The notes under the pieces: model-generated
What the model was told of the DNA's origin: nothing
Database searches by the model: none
The model's input: only the letters and a program-made list of their open reading frames with translations
Source of the DNA: CAYOVG01 sp964407285
Lineage (GTDB): Bacteria > Desulfobacterota > Syntrophobacteria > Syntrophobacterales > Syntrophobacteraceae
Length of the DNA: 8,960 nt
Assembly: GCA_964407285.1 (NCBI GenBank)
Contig: CAYOVG010000298.1
Location: forward strand, 1-8,960
Direction of reading: 5' to 3'
Position numbers and translations under genes: made by a program
In this document: piece by piece, positions 1-6,420 of the stretch
Layout: each line of letters begins with the position of its first letter
Position numbering within the stretch: the stretch's first letter is position 1

Positions 1-320
1 CGGGGCTTCTGGAGCACCTTCACCCGAAAATCGCCCGGACCTCCGGAAATCCCCTCCACTTCCGCAAGCGTGATGATGTCGATATTGGGGTGGCGCCCGC
101 ATTCCACCAGTTTCGGGGAGAGAATACACATTGAACAGTCATTGGTGGGGAATGTCTTGTCCAGAGCGCTCATCACGCCGCCGATGGCCGCGCTTTTCTC
201 CACCAGGTGCACAAAATAGCCGCTGTCCGCAAGGTCCAGGGCGGCCTGCACGCCGGCGATCCCGCCGCCGACCACCATGACCGACCCGATCATACTCTGC
301 GACTTGTTATTGTCCGTCAT
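1..320 (-). CDS. hdrA: HdrA-type FAD/iron-sulfur subunit, N-terminal part (cut by window edge)
   Basis: Subunit A of heterodisulfide-reductase-type complexes: a cytoplasmic flavoprotein that in characterised systems carries the electron-bifurcating FAD and exchanges electrons between ferredoxin, a disulfide or other acceptor, and hydrogenase, formate dehydrogenase or NAD(P)H partners. Only the first 106 residues are present. They show a Rossmann dinucleotide motif GGGIAG (18-23), an acidic residue closing the second strand (E41), and the HdrA signature DKTFPTNDCSMC (54-65) followed by SPKLVECGRHPNI, with Cys at 62, 65 and 74. The ATG at 320 is chosen because AGAGG lies about 7 nt upstream. 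The protein starts almost directly at the FAD domain. It is the last visible gene of the minus-strand cluster, 49 bp after nfnB, so probably co-transcribed. Ferredoxin-like domains and any C-terminal fusion lie outside the window, so a QmoA-like relative cannot be excluded. Confidence 0.9.
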   Translation of the reverse strand, partial: MTDNNKSQSMIGSVMVVGGGIAGVQAALDLADSGYFVHLVEKSAAIGGVMSALDKTFPTNDCSMCILSPKLVECGRHPNIDIITLAEVEGISGGPGDFRVKVLQKP

Positions 321-369
321 AAACCAACCTCTTCATTCTGCGTTCAACCGGATTCAACGCCGTCCGCCG

Positions 370-1845
370 CTATTCCTTCTCGGGCGCCGGGGGAACGATC
401 TTCTTCGCGCCTTCGGTCAGATATTCGTGCATCGCCGATGCCGCGATACGGCCCTCTCCCATGGCGCTGATGACCGTTGCGCCGCCGGAGACGATATCTC
501 CGCCCGCCCAGACCCGCGCCTTCGACGTCTTGCCGCTCTTGTCCGTCACCACCGTCCCCTTGCGCGTGGTTTCCAGGTCCGGCGTGGTGGAGGCGATGAG
601 CGGATTGGGCGATGTTCCGAGCGATACCACCACCGTGTCCACATCCATGATGAATTCGCTTCCGGGCAGAGGCGCAGACCTGCGGCGGCCGCTCGCGTCG
701 GGCTCTCCCAGGTGCATGCGCACCAGTTCCATGCCAGCGACGTTGTTTCGCCCGTCGCTCAGGAAAGCCGTCGGGTTGCATAGAAAATGAAAGATGATGC
801 CTTCTTCCTCGGCGTTTTCGACTTCTTCATGGCGCGCGGGCATTTCCGCGCGGGAGCGCCGGTAGATGACGTCCACTTCCTGGGCCCCCAGCCGGATCGC
901 GCAACGCGCCGCATCCATGGCCACGTTGCCGCCGCCGATCACCGCCACGCGCCTGCCCATCTTGACGGGAGTGGCGTATTCCGGGTAGAGGTAGGCTTTC
1001 ATCAGGTTGGTGCGGGTGAGGAATTCATTGGCGGAGTACACCATATTGAGGTTTTCTCCCGAAATCCCCAGGAACATGGGAAGCCCAGCGCCCGTCGCCA
1101 GGTAGACGGCATCGAACTTGCCGTTGAGCAGTTCATCCAGGCTGTAGTTGATGCCGATGATTGTATTAAGGAGCAACTCCACGCCGAGCGACTGGACGTA
1201 ATTCACTTCCCGCTGGACGATCGCCTTGGGGAGCCGGAACTCAGGAATGCCGTACATGAGCACCCCTCCGCCCACGTGCAGCGCTTCGAACATGGTGACA
1301 TGGTGCCCGTAAATGGCGAGGTCCGAAGCCACCGTCAGTCCCGAGGGGCCGGAACCCACCACGGCCACCTTCTTCCCCGTCGAGGGGGCCATTTCCGGAA
1401 GCTTCACCTCACCCTGCGTGCGCTCCCAGTCGGCGATGTAGCGCTCGAGACGGCCGATTGCCACCGGCGCGCCCTTCTTGTTGAGCATACACACCGATTC
1501 GCACTGGAGTTCCTGCGGGCACACTCTGCCGCAGATGCCGGGAAGCGACGTCTTCTTCTTGAGAACCCGGGAAGCCCCCTCGACATCCCCTTTGCGAAGA
1601 GCCGCAATGAAGTCGGGAATATCGATGTTCACCGGGCACCCCTCCTGGCAGAACCGCTTCTTGCACTGGATGCACCGGTTGGCTTCCTCGATGGCCATTT
1701 CATGCGTATAGCCGGTGGCGACCTCTTCGAAATTGCGCCGCCGGATTTCCGGTTCCTGCTTGGGCATCTCCACCCGATTCAGGTTGATTCCGGGTTTTTT
1801 CTCCCTGGCGCCCTTGGGCTCGCCAGGATCTTTCGTTTCAGTCAT
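370..1845 (-). CDS. nfnB: NfnB / GltD-like NADPH-binding FAD iron-sulfur subunit
   Basis: 491-residue cytoplasmic flavoprotein of the glutamate-synthase small-subunit family. In Nfn enzymes this subunit carries two [4Fe-4S] clusters, the bifurcating FAD and the NADPH site, and exchanges electrons with ferredoxin. Visible: an N-terminal cluster domain with C58, C61, C66, C70 and C105, C109, C115, C119; the FAD motif GSGPSG (164-169); the NADPH Rossmann motif GGGNVA (304-309) followed by YRRSRAEMPAR; and the C-terminal FAD motif GGDIVSGGATVISAMGEGR. Length fits the family (about 460-490). Start: ATG at 1845 with GGGAG 8 nt upstream. The first 25 or so residues are a charged, probably disordered extension. 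The partner gene nfnA lies upstream, separated by a 279-bp repeat-filled gap. Because nfnA is adjacent and no large glutamate synthase subunit is seen, Nfn is preferred over glutamate synthase; SfrB of an SfrAB-type NADPH dehydrogenase is the main alternative. Confidence 0.88.
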   Translation of the reverse strand: MTETKDPGEPKGAREKKPGINLNRVEMPKQEPEIRRRNFEEVATGYTHEMAIEEANRCIQCKKRFCQEGCPVNIDIPDFIAALRKGDVEGASRVLKKKTSLPGICGRVCPQELQCESVCMLNKKGAPVAIGRLERYIADWERTQGEVKLPEMAPSTGKKVAVVGSGPSGLTVASDLAIYGHHVTMFEALHVGGGVLMYGIPEFRLPKAIVQREVNYVQSLGVELLLNTIIGINYSLDELLNGKFDAVYLATGAGLPMFLGISGENLNMVYSANEFLTRTNLMKAYLYPEYATPVKMGRRVAVIGGGNVAMDAARCAIRLGAQEVDVIYRRSRAEMPARHEEVENAEEEGIIFHFLCNPTAFLSDGRNNVAGMELVRMHLGEPDASGRRRSAPLPGSEFIMDVDTVVVSLGTSPNPLIASTTPDLETTRKGTVVTDKSGKTSKARVWAGGDIVSGGATVISAMGEGRIAASAMHEYLTEGAKKIVPPAPEKE

Positions 1846-1880
1846 GTTTGAAACTCCCGTGAAAGAGGCGGATGCCGGAT

Positions 1881-1937
1881 GCTTGATACCGGATAGTGGA
1901 TGGTGTCCGGTTCACCCGACATCCAACATTCGATATC
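1881..1937 (-). repeat. Dispersed palindromic repeat, copy A (upstream of nfnB)
   Basis: On the minus strand this reads GATATCGAATGTTGGATG, then an 18-nt spacer, then ATCCACTATCCGGTATCAAGC abbreviated here as ATCCACTATC plus 11 more bases. It aligns without gaps to 6285-6341 on the plus strand: left arm 14 of 18 identical, right arm 18 of 21, central spacer only about 4 of 18. The inner words GGATG and CATCC can pair across a 17-nt loop. The copy ends 35 nt before the nfnB start codon and has the same orientation relative to its downstream gene as copy B. Confidence 0.7.
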
Positions 1938-1960
1938 CAGGAATCTTTCCTGCATGCCGC

Positions 1961-1990
1961 CCCGCTCGCGGCTGGAAGCCGCTCCTACAA
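1961..1990 (-). repeat. REP-like hairpin element
   Basis: The minus strand reads GGAGCGGCTTCCAGCCGC preceded by GTA. GCGGCT and AGCCGC pair perfectly (plus-strand 1968-1973 with 1977-1982) over a 3-nt loop. This closely resembles the GTAGGAGCGGCTTC-type REP sequences known from gammaproteobacteria. Only one copy lies in the window. It sits between nfnA and nfnB, where it could stabilise or attenuate the message. Confidence 0.6.
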
Positions 1991-2048
1991 AAAACCTGCA
2001 AGAAAGGGAATCCGGGTATCCGAATCCGTGGTATACGGCAATCCACAG

Positions 2049-2120
2049 CGCGCAACCGCAACCCACGGCGCGCAACATGCGACTCGCAACCCGCGACCCG
2101 TGGCGCACAACGCGCAACCG
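2049..2120. repeat. Degenerate CGCAACC repeat array
   Basis: Exact CGCAACC words start at 2051, 2057, 2085 and 2113; the last three are exactly 28 bp apart. Related words (CGCAACA, CGCGACC, CGCACAA) lie between them. The array ends 4 bp from the nfnA stop codon. No reading frame through it resembles a protein, so it is treated as a decayed intergenic tandem repeat. Confidence 0.55.
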
Positions 2121-2124
2121 CCTT

Positions 2125-2970
2125 TCACCACTGGGAACACCCGCGGCATTGGAAGCCCTGCTGCAAAATGCTCTCATCGGCATAGGTGCAGCGCCGCGCC
2201 ATGATCACCTCCCAGCCGTCCACCTCGTGACCGTCGAACTCCGGTCCGTGCACGCAGGCGAAACGGTTGCGCCCCCGCACGCTGAGGCGGCAGGCCCCGC
2301 ACATTCCCGTGCCGTCCACCATGAGCGGCGTGAGGTGCACCATCGTTTTGATCTTCAGGGGACGAGTCATGTCGCAGATGACCCGCATGAGGCAAAGAGA
2401 ACCCATGGCCACCACCCGGTCAGTCCGCTGCCGGGGGTGCTGCTCGAGGACCCTTCTCATGGCGACCGTGGCGCTCGCATTCATGTCCCGACCGTCCACC
2501 CCTATGGCGAGCCGGACTTCGTCGCTCACCTCTCTCAAGGCCGCCTCGCCGAAAAGCCGTTCGCGGTCCGGGGCCTGAAGGATGGTGGTGACGTGGTTGT
2601 CCTTCTCCTTGAGCGCTCTCAGTATGGGAACCATGGCGGCAATACCGTAGCCGCTCACCACGGCCGCAACGCGCCCGTAATGGTCCACCTCGGCGGGGCG
2701 GCCAAGCGGGCCGACAAACGTATGCAGCCCGTCTCCCACCTTCAAAGCCGCCAGTTGCCGGGTGGTCTTTCCCACCTCGACAAAGACGAAATCCACGGTG
2801 CCCGCCTCGGTGTCCCATCCGCTGATCGTGAAGGGGACCCTCTCCCCCTTGTCATCGGCGATGAGAATCACAAACTGGCCGGGCCGGGCTTTCTCCGCCG
2901 CCAGGGGCGCCTTGATGGCGAGCCGGTGTACGGCGGGAGCCAAATTTTCGTGTTCGACAACGGGAAACAT
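2125..2970 (-). CDS. nfnA: NfnA / SudB-like NAD-binding FAD and [2Fe-2S] subunit
   Basis: 281-residue ferredoxin-NADP reductase-like protein, the small subunit of NADH-dependent reduced ferredoxin:NADP+ oxidoreductase, which carries FAD, a [2Fe-2S] cluster and the NAD(H) site. Visible in order: a beta-barrel FAD domain with the RVPFTI motif (44-49) and EVGKTT (65-70); GPLGRP (87-92); a nucleotide-binding domain with SGYGIAAMVPI (106-116), where the family normally has a GGGVG-type glycine loop; and the cluster motif DGTGMCGACRLSV, C224 and C227, then C239 in FACVHGPEFDGHEVD. D219 sits where Nfn structures are reported to use Asp as fourth ligand. The C-terminus carries an unusual tail ending QCRGC near the stop. 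The ATG at 2970 lies 2 bp after the upstream stop, with GGAG 11 nt before it, implying translational coupling. A generic dihydroorotate-dehydrogenase-type electron-transfer subunit is less likely because nfnB is adjacent. Confidence 0.87.
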   Translation of the reverse strand: MFPVVEHENLAPAVHRLAIKAPLAAEKARPGQFVILIADDKGERVPFTISGWDTEAGTVDFVFVEVGKTTRQLAALKVGDGLHTFVGPLGRPAEVDHYGRVAAVVSGYGIAAMVPILRALKEKDNHVTTILQAPDRERLFGEAALREVSDEVRLAIGVDGRDMNASATVAMRRVLEQHPRQRTDRVVAMGSLCLMRVICDMTRPLKIKTMVHLTPLMVDGTGMCGACRLSVRGRNRFACVHGPEFDGHEVDGWEVIMARRCTYADESILQQGFQCRGCSQW

Positions 2971-2972
2971 AT

Positions 2973-5681
2973 CTACTTGTTCTCCACTCCAGCGAAGCTG
3001 ATTTTAATCACCAGGTTCAACCCTTTGATAACCTTGCAGCCCATGTCCGCGGACACGGCGACGGAGCCCGGCGGCGTCCGCATGCTCACCGCCAGCCTGC
3101 CGACATCCTCCCCGAGGCTGTGCTTCAGCCGAACATCCTCTCCCACCTTCAGCTCCCTGGTGAAGGCGTCGGCGGGGTTCATCACGATTGCGCCGTTCAG
3201 TGCGGCCGCGGTCCGCGCCTCCTCGGCCGGCAGGGGGCCGTCGGTGTAAGGGGCGAGACTCTCGACGGCAATGACCCGGAAGGGATACTCGGCGGTCCTC
3301 TCCGGAACCGAAAGCGAGGCGGACTCGGGTTTCCATTTTCTCCATGCGAGTTTGCCGTCCGTGAAGAGAACCGGCGTCCCTTTCTGCTTGCTGTTGGCGC
3401 ACGGCCACTGAAGCGGAGCGTTCTGAAGCCGCTTGGCCGTGATGCCGCCGTACTGGGGAACCAGCCGCGCAATCTCCTTCAAGACGGCTTCAGGCTTGTC
3501 GGCCGCGAAACCGGACACCCCCATCCGGCGGGCCAGTTCCGCCAGGACCCACTGCAACGATTGGGAATCTCCGAACCGGGGCAAAGCCGGATGGACGGCC
3601 TGCACTCTTCTTTCGAGACTGGTGATCGAGCCCTCCTTTTCCAGCAGGGAAGCCATGGGGAGCACCACGTCCGCCTTCGTCCCGCTCTTCGGAGCCACGA
3701 CATCCATGAGCGCGACGAACTCCAGGCCGCCCATGAGCGGCCGGATACGCTCGAGCAACTCCTCGTTGCGGCTCTCCATCGCCACAAAGAGCGCTTTGAT
3801 CTTCCCTTGAGCGAGGTCCTCGAAGAGGCATGCGGGGACCTGCTCCTCGATTTCCGCCTTCCATGCGCTGCTGAATCGCTTGCGCTCCTTCTTGTCCGCC
3901 AGGTCGATCTGCCCGGGAAGGAGGTCCGAGATCATTCCCATATCCCAGACTCCCTGGGCATTGGCCGTGCCGAGCGCGGGAAAAATACCCCCGCCGTCCG
4001 TGCCGAAGCTTTGCTTCGCATGGATCAGGGTCGTGAGGGCGTGGATTATGTCGGGCGCGGACGGCAGAGCGGCCGTTCCCAGTCCGTAAACCACGGCGAT
4101 GCTCGGGACCGAGACCATGATGTTCGCCGCCTCCGCCATGGTTTCATGGGAAACGCCGGTTACGGCGCATACCTTGGCGAGGTCGAAGTCCGCCAGGCCC
4201 GCCTTGAGCGCGTCGAGCTCCGTTGCGTTCCTGGATGCGAAAGCGGAGTCGATTCCGTCCTGTTCGATAATGGCGCGAAGGAGCCCCGAGACGAGCGCGA
4301 ACTCCGTCCCGGGAGCGCAGGGAAGATGCACGTCCGCATAACGGGCGATGCCCGTGCCGGCGGGATTGACGACGATGAGCTTTGCGCCGTTCATGACGGC
4401 TTCGCGAATCCGGACCCCGATGATGGGTTGGCTCGCCGCGGGATTGAAGCCGACGGCAAGGATGCACCGCGCCTGCGCCAGGTCGTCGAAGCTGTTGGAG
4501 GCGGCGACCATGCCGATGTCTTCGCGCAGCGCTTTCGAGGCGTGGTAGTACCCCGGAGGAAACAGGCAGCCGAGGGCGTTGGTGCGTAGGGCGGTCCGGG
4601 CGAATTTCTGGAGGAGGTAGAGCTCCTCGTTCGTCGCGGCGCCGTCGGTGAGAACCGCCACTTCGCCGGGAGCGTAGCCTTTGAACCGTTCCGCCGCGAG
4701 GTTCAACGCGTTTTCCCAGTCCGTTTCGACGAATTCGCCGCTGTCCTTATCTCTCGCCAGGGGGGTTCCGAGACGGTCGGGCCGGTTCGCGGAAGTCTTC
4801 AGGAGGAAACGGCCCTGCACGCAGGCCTGCCCGTGATTGGCCGGTCCTTCGATGTCCGGCGTGGACCGGACGATTTCCCCCGCGTCGTTGATTTCCAGCT
4901 TCATCCGGCAGCCGGCGGTGCAGACGGGACAGATGGCCGAAACCTGGTTGAGAGGCTGTTCCTTCGTGTAGAGGTTCAGCATGATATCGGCGAGGTAGCC
5001 GCAGATATCCTGGACCGTCCGGTGCGGCTCCTCGCGGAAAGCGCCGAGGTTTTCGCGTAGCGCTCCGGTGGGGCACACATCCACGCACGCCCCGCAGAAC
5101 TGGCAGCCCGCATCCTCGAGGGGCCGGTCGAACGGCGTGCTCACTTCCGGGCGGCCTCCGATTTCGCGAAAAACGATGGCTCGCGCGCCCCGAACTTCAT
5201 GGCACACCCTCACGCATCGCCCGCAATGCACGCACAGGCTGTAGTCCCGCTCGAAGTAGGCGCCTCCGGGCTTCACGGGAGGGCGCGCTCCGGACGGCGG
5301 CGCGTACGGAAAGTCGATCCCGACGCTTTCCACCAGCCGCTGCAACTCGCACATCCTGTTCTTCGGGCATGCCTGGCAGTCCCTGGGGTGCTCCTGAAGG
5401 AGCATCCGCAGCATCTCCTGCCGGAAATCCCGGACCTTCCGGGTGGAAGTGCGGACCTTCATCCCTTCCGCCACGGGGGTCGTACATGCGGCCGGAAGGC
5501 CCCTGTAGCCGTCTATCTCGACGGCGCAGAGCCTGCAGGAACCGCTCGGCTTAAGCACCGGGTGCGCGCAGAGGCTCGGGATGGATATTCCCGATCGGCC
5601 GGCGGCTTCCAGAATGGTTAGTCCCGGTTTCGCCTTTATTTTCTTGTCATCAATCCAAAGTTGAATTTCCTTCGCTGCCAT
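2973..5681 (-). CDS. NuoG/formate-dehydrogenase-like iron-sulfur protein lacking the FDH catalytic residues
   Basis: 902-residue cytoplasmic protein (no signal peptide) with the NuoG/NAD-linked formate dehydrogenase alpha-subunit layout. [2Fe-2S] ferredoxin domain: C38, C49, C52, C66. His-Cys cluster: H98, C102, C105, C111. Two [4Fe-4S] clusters: C150, C153, C156, C160 and C193, C196, C199, C203. A further [4Fe-4S] site at the head of the molybdopterin-type domain: C251, C254, C258, C287. That domain continues with RYADVHL, the NAQGVWDMG segment and EGSITSLERRVQ, then a C-terminal beta-barrel domain. The FDH Lys after the last Cys is Gln (Q289), and the region expected to hold DHCARL(C/U)H reads TNALGCLFPPGYYHAS (367-382) with no Cys or Sec before the His. 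The frame is uninterrupted, so no Sec codon is hidden. Start: ATG at 5681 with GAGG 6 nt upstream; an in-frame GTG at 5693 has no ribosome binding site. First gene of the cluster. Likely an electron-wiring or NADPH-dehydrogenase subunit (SfrA-like); an active formate dehydrogenase is the alternative. Confidence 0.85.
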   Translation of the reverse strand: MAAKEIQLWIDDKKIKAKPGLTILEAAGRSGISIPSLCAHPVLKPSGSCRLCAVEIDGYRGLPAACTTPVAEGMKVRTSTRKVRDFRQEMLRMLLQEHPRDCQACPKNRMCELQRLVESVGIDFPYAPPSGARPPVKPGGAYFERDYSLCVHCGRCVRVCHEVRGARAIVFREIGGRPEVSTPFDRPLEDAGCQFCGACVDVCPTGALRENLGAFREEPHRTVQDICGYLADIMLNLYTKEQPLNQVSAICPVCTAGCRMKLEINDAGEIVRSTPDIEGPANHGQACVQGRFLLKTSANRPDRLGTPLARDKDSGEFVETDWENALNLAAERFKGYAPGEVAVLTDGAATNEELYLLQKFARTALRTNALGCLFPPGYYHASKALREDIGMVAASNSFDDLAQARCILAVGFNPAASQPIIGVRIREAVMNGAKLIVVNPAGTGIARYADVHLPCAPGTEFALVSGLLRAIIEQDGIDSAFASRNATELDALKAGLADFDLAKVCAVTGVSHETMAEAANIMVSVPSIAVVYGLGTAALPSAPDIIHALTTLIHAKQSFGTDGGGIFPALGTANAQGVWDMGMISDLLPGQIDLADKKERKRFSSAWKAEIEEQVPACLFEDLAQGKIKALFVAMESRNEELLERIRPLMGGLEFVALMDVVAPKSGTKADVVLPMASLLEKEGSITSLERRVQAVHPALPRFGDSQSLQWVLAELARRMGVSGFAADKPEAVLKEIARLVPQYGGITAKRLQNAPLQWPCANSKQKGTPVLFTDGKLAWRKWKPESASLSVPERTAEYPFRVIAVESLAPYTDGPLPAEEARTAAALNGAIVMNPADAFTRELKVGEDVRLKHSLGEDVGRLAVSMRTPPGSVAVSADMGCKVIKGLNLVIKISFAGVENK

Positions 5682-6062
5682 CCCTAACCTCACTCACGAA
5701 AAGGAGCCCATCATCATGAGAAAAATAACACGATCTTCGCATAGTTATATTACATTCGCGGCTTCAAGCGGATTGCCGGCGTTCATGAAAAGCGCTCTAC
5801 GGAAAAACGGATCAATCGCGACCGGGAAGGCCGTTTCACGCCACTCCCCGCCGTCACGTCACGCCATCTTACGACGCCCGTACAGACGCGTCCAGCCCGG
5901 ATTTCCTCCCGCACACGGCCGCCTCGAATCCGCCGGTCCATACCCATGCACGCATCCGCGGAAGCGAATTGTCGGGGACAACGCGGTCAATAAATAACCC
6001 ACGCAAAACGGCTTTCAGCAGGAAGGTATATCCCGGACTGCCCGTAAGATTTCCTTGTCGGC

Positions 6063-6096
6063 CGGGCAAAAGCCCGCCACAATCCCAGCAGTGTGG
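6063..6096. other. Two adjacent small hairpins
   Basis: CGGGC AAAA GCCCG (6063-6076) is followed directly by CCACA, a 10-nt loop and TGTGG (6077-6096). Neither has a T tract on either strand, so they are not classic terminators. They may belong to an untranslated leader or a decayed element. Confidence 0.3.
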
Positions 6097-6207
6097 TGAT
6101 TCTAAAATGACTTGAGGATAGGGTCAATGGCGTTTCGATAAATTTTTCCTAATTTCCGGCTTTATTATGTAAGTATCCCTTTTCCTGCGGAACAAAAACA
6201 TATAGGA

Positions 6208-6237
6208 TTGAACTCGTTTATATTTCGAGAATATCTT
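6208..6237 (+). promoter_or_regulatory. Weak sigma-70-like promoter candidate for glgP
   Basis: TTGAAC (6208-6213) and TATCTT (6232-6237) are separated by 18 bp, each matching four of six consensus bases, inside the AT-rich stretch. It would give a leader of roughly 175 nt containing copy B of the palindromic repeat. No sigma-54 GG/GC pair with correct spacing was found near the gene. Confidence 0.3.
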
Positions 6238-6284
6238 ACTATATTCTAAGGGTGGGGCAGATGAGGAGAAGATGCTTGATTCCC

Positions 6285-6341
6285 GATACTGAATGCCGGA
6301 TGGACAATCCGCTATCCGACATCCACTATCAGGCATCAGGC
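6285..6341 (+). repeat. Dispersed palindromic repeat, copy B (upstream of glgP)
   Basis: Reads GATACTGAATGCCGGATG, an 18-nt spacer, then ATCCACTATC followed by AGGCATCAGGC. It aligns without gaps to the minus strand of 1937-1881, with conserved arms and a diverged centre. GGATG and CATCC flank the centre and can pair. It ends 79 nt before the glgP start codon. A related GATGCTTGAT word just upstream (6271-6280) also matches sequence at the far end of copy A, so the element may be longer than the aligned core. Confidence 0.7.
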
Positions 6342-6420
6342 GTCTCGGGTGCTGGATGGGCATGGATTGCGGCCCGGATTCCCCTTTCGAGACCAACAGC
6401 CGTCTGGAGATGAGTTACCG

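Larger units (their letters stand above)
1846..2124. other. Repeat-filled gap between nfnA and nfnB
   Basis: 279 bp without a convincing gene inside an otherwise tightly packed cluster. From the nfnA side it holds a degenerate CGCAACC array, a REP-like hairpin, and a palindromic dispersed repeat, followed by the nfnB ribosome binding site. No clear promoter or T-tailed terminator is visible on the minus strand. Subunits of one Nfn enzyme are usually encoded back to back, so the gap probably reflects accumulated repeats. The hairpins could also adjust the relative expression of the two subunits. Confidence 0.7.
5682..6420. other. Divergent intergenic region
   Basis: 739 bp between two divergently transcribed units, so promoters for both should lie here. 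Near the minus-strand gene, the minus strand has TATAAC (5744-5749) and TTGAAG (5762-5767), but they are only 12 bp apart, so they do not make a standard sigma-70 promoter. The part from 5790 to 6000 is GC-rich and featureless. From about 6110 to 6250 the DNA becomes AT-rich. It also contains two small hairpins and copy B of the palindromic repeat. I see no tRNA, riboswitch or convincing gene. Confidence 0.6.

Noticed and set aside
787..1851. Long plus-strand frame opposite nfnB
   Set aside because: Shadow frame of a GC-rich gene; its translation shows no domain, while the minus strand encodes a clear flavoprotein.
3120..4589. Long plus-strand frame opposite the FDH-like gene
   Set aside because: Shadow frame with Arg/His/Gly-rich composition and no recognisable motif.
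5682..5693. In-frame GTG start at 5693 for the FDH-like protein
   Set aside because: No ribosome binding site precedes it, whereas the ATG at 5681 has GAGG at 6-nt spacing.
5716..5997. Plus-strand 93-codon frame with AAGGAG 9 nt before its ATG
   Set aside because: The ribosome binding site is good, but the protein is rich in Arg, Ser, Pro and His with no recognisable fold. It lies in the divergent promoter region, and its codon pattern does not resemble the neighbouring genes.
6351..6372. Possible sigma-54 promoter (TGG and TTGC words) before glgP
   Set aside because: The spacing between the GG and GC pairs does not fit the -24/-12 consensus.
6349..6420. Upstream in-frame ATG that would lengthen the phosphorylase by 24 residues
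   Set aside because: The extension shows no family features, and the conserved start MKIAYFSMEIG begins at 6421 with its own GGAG.
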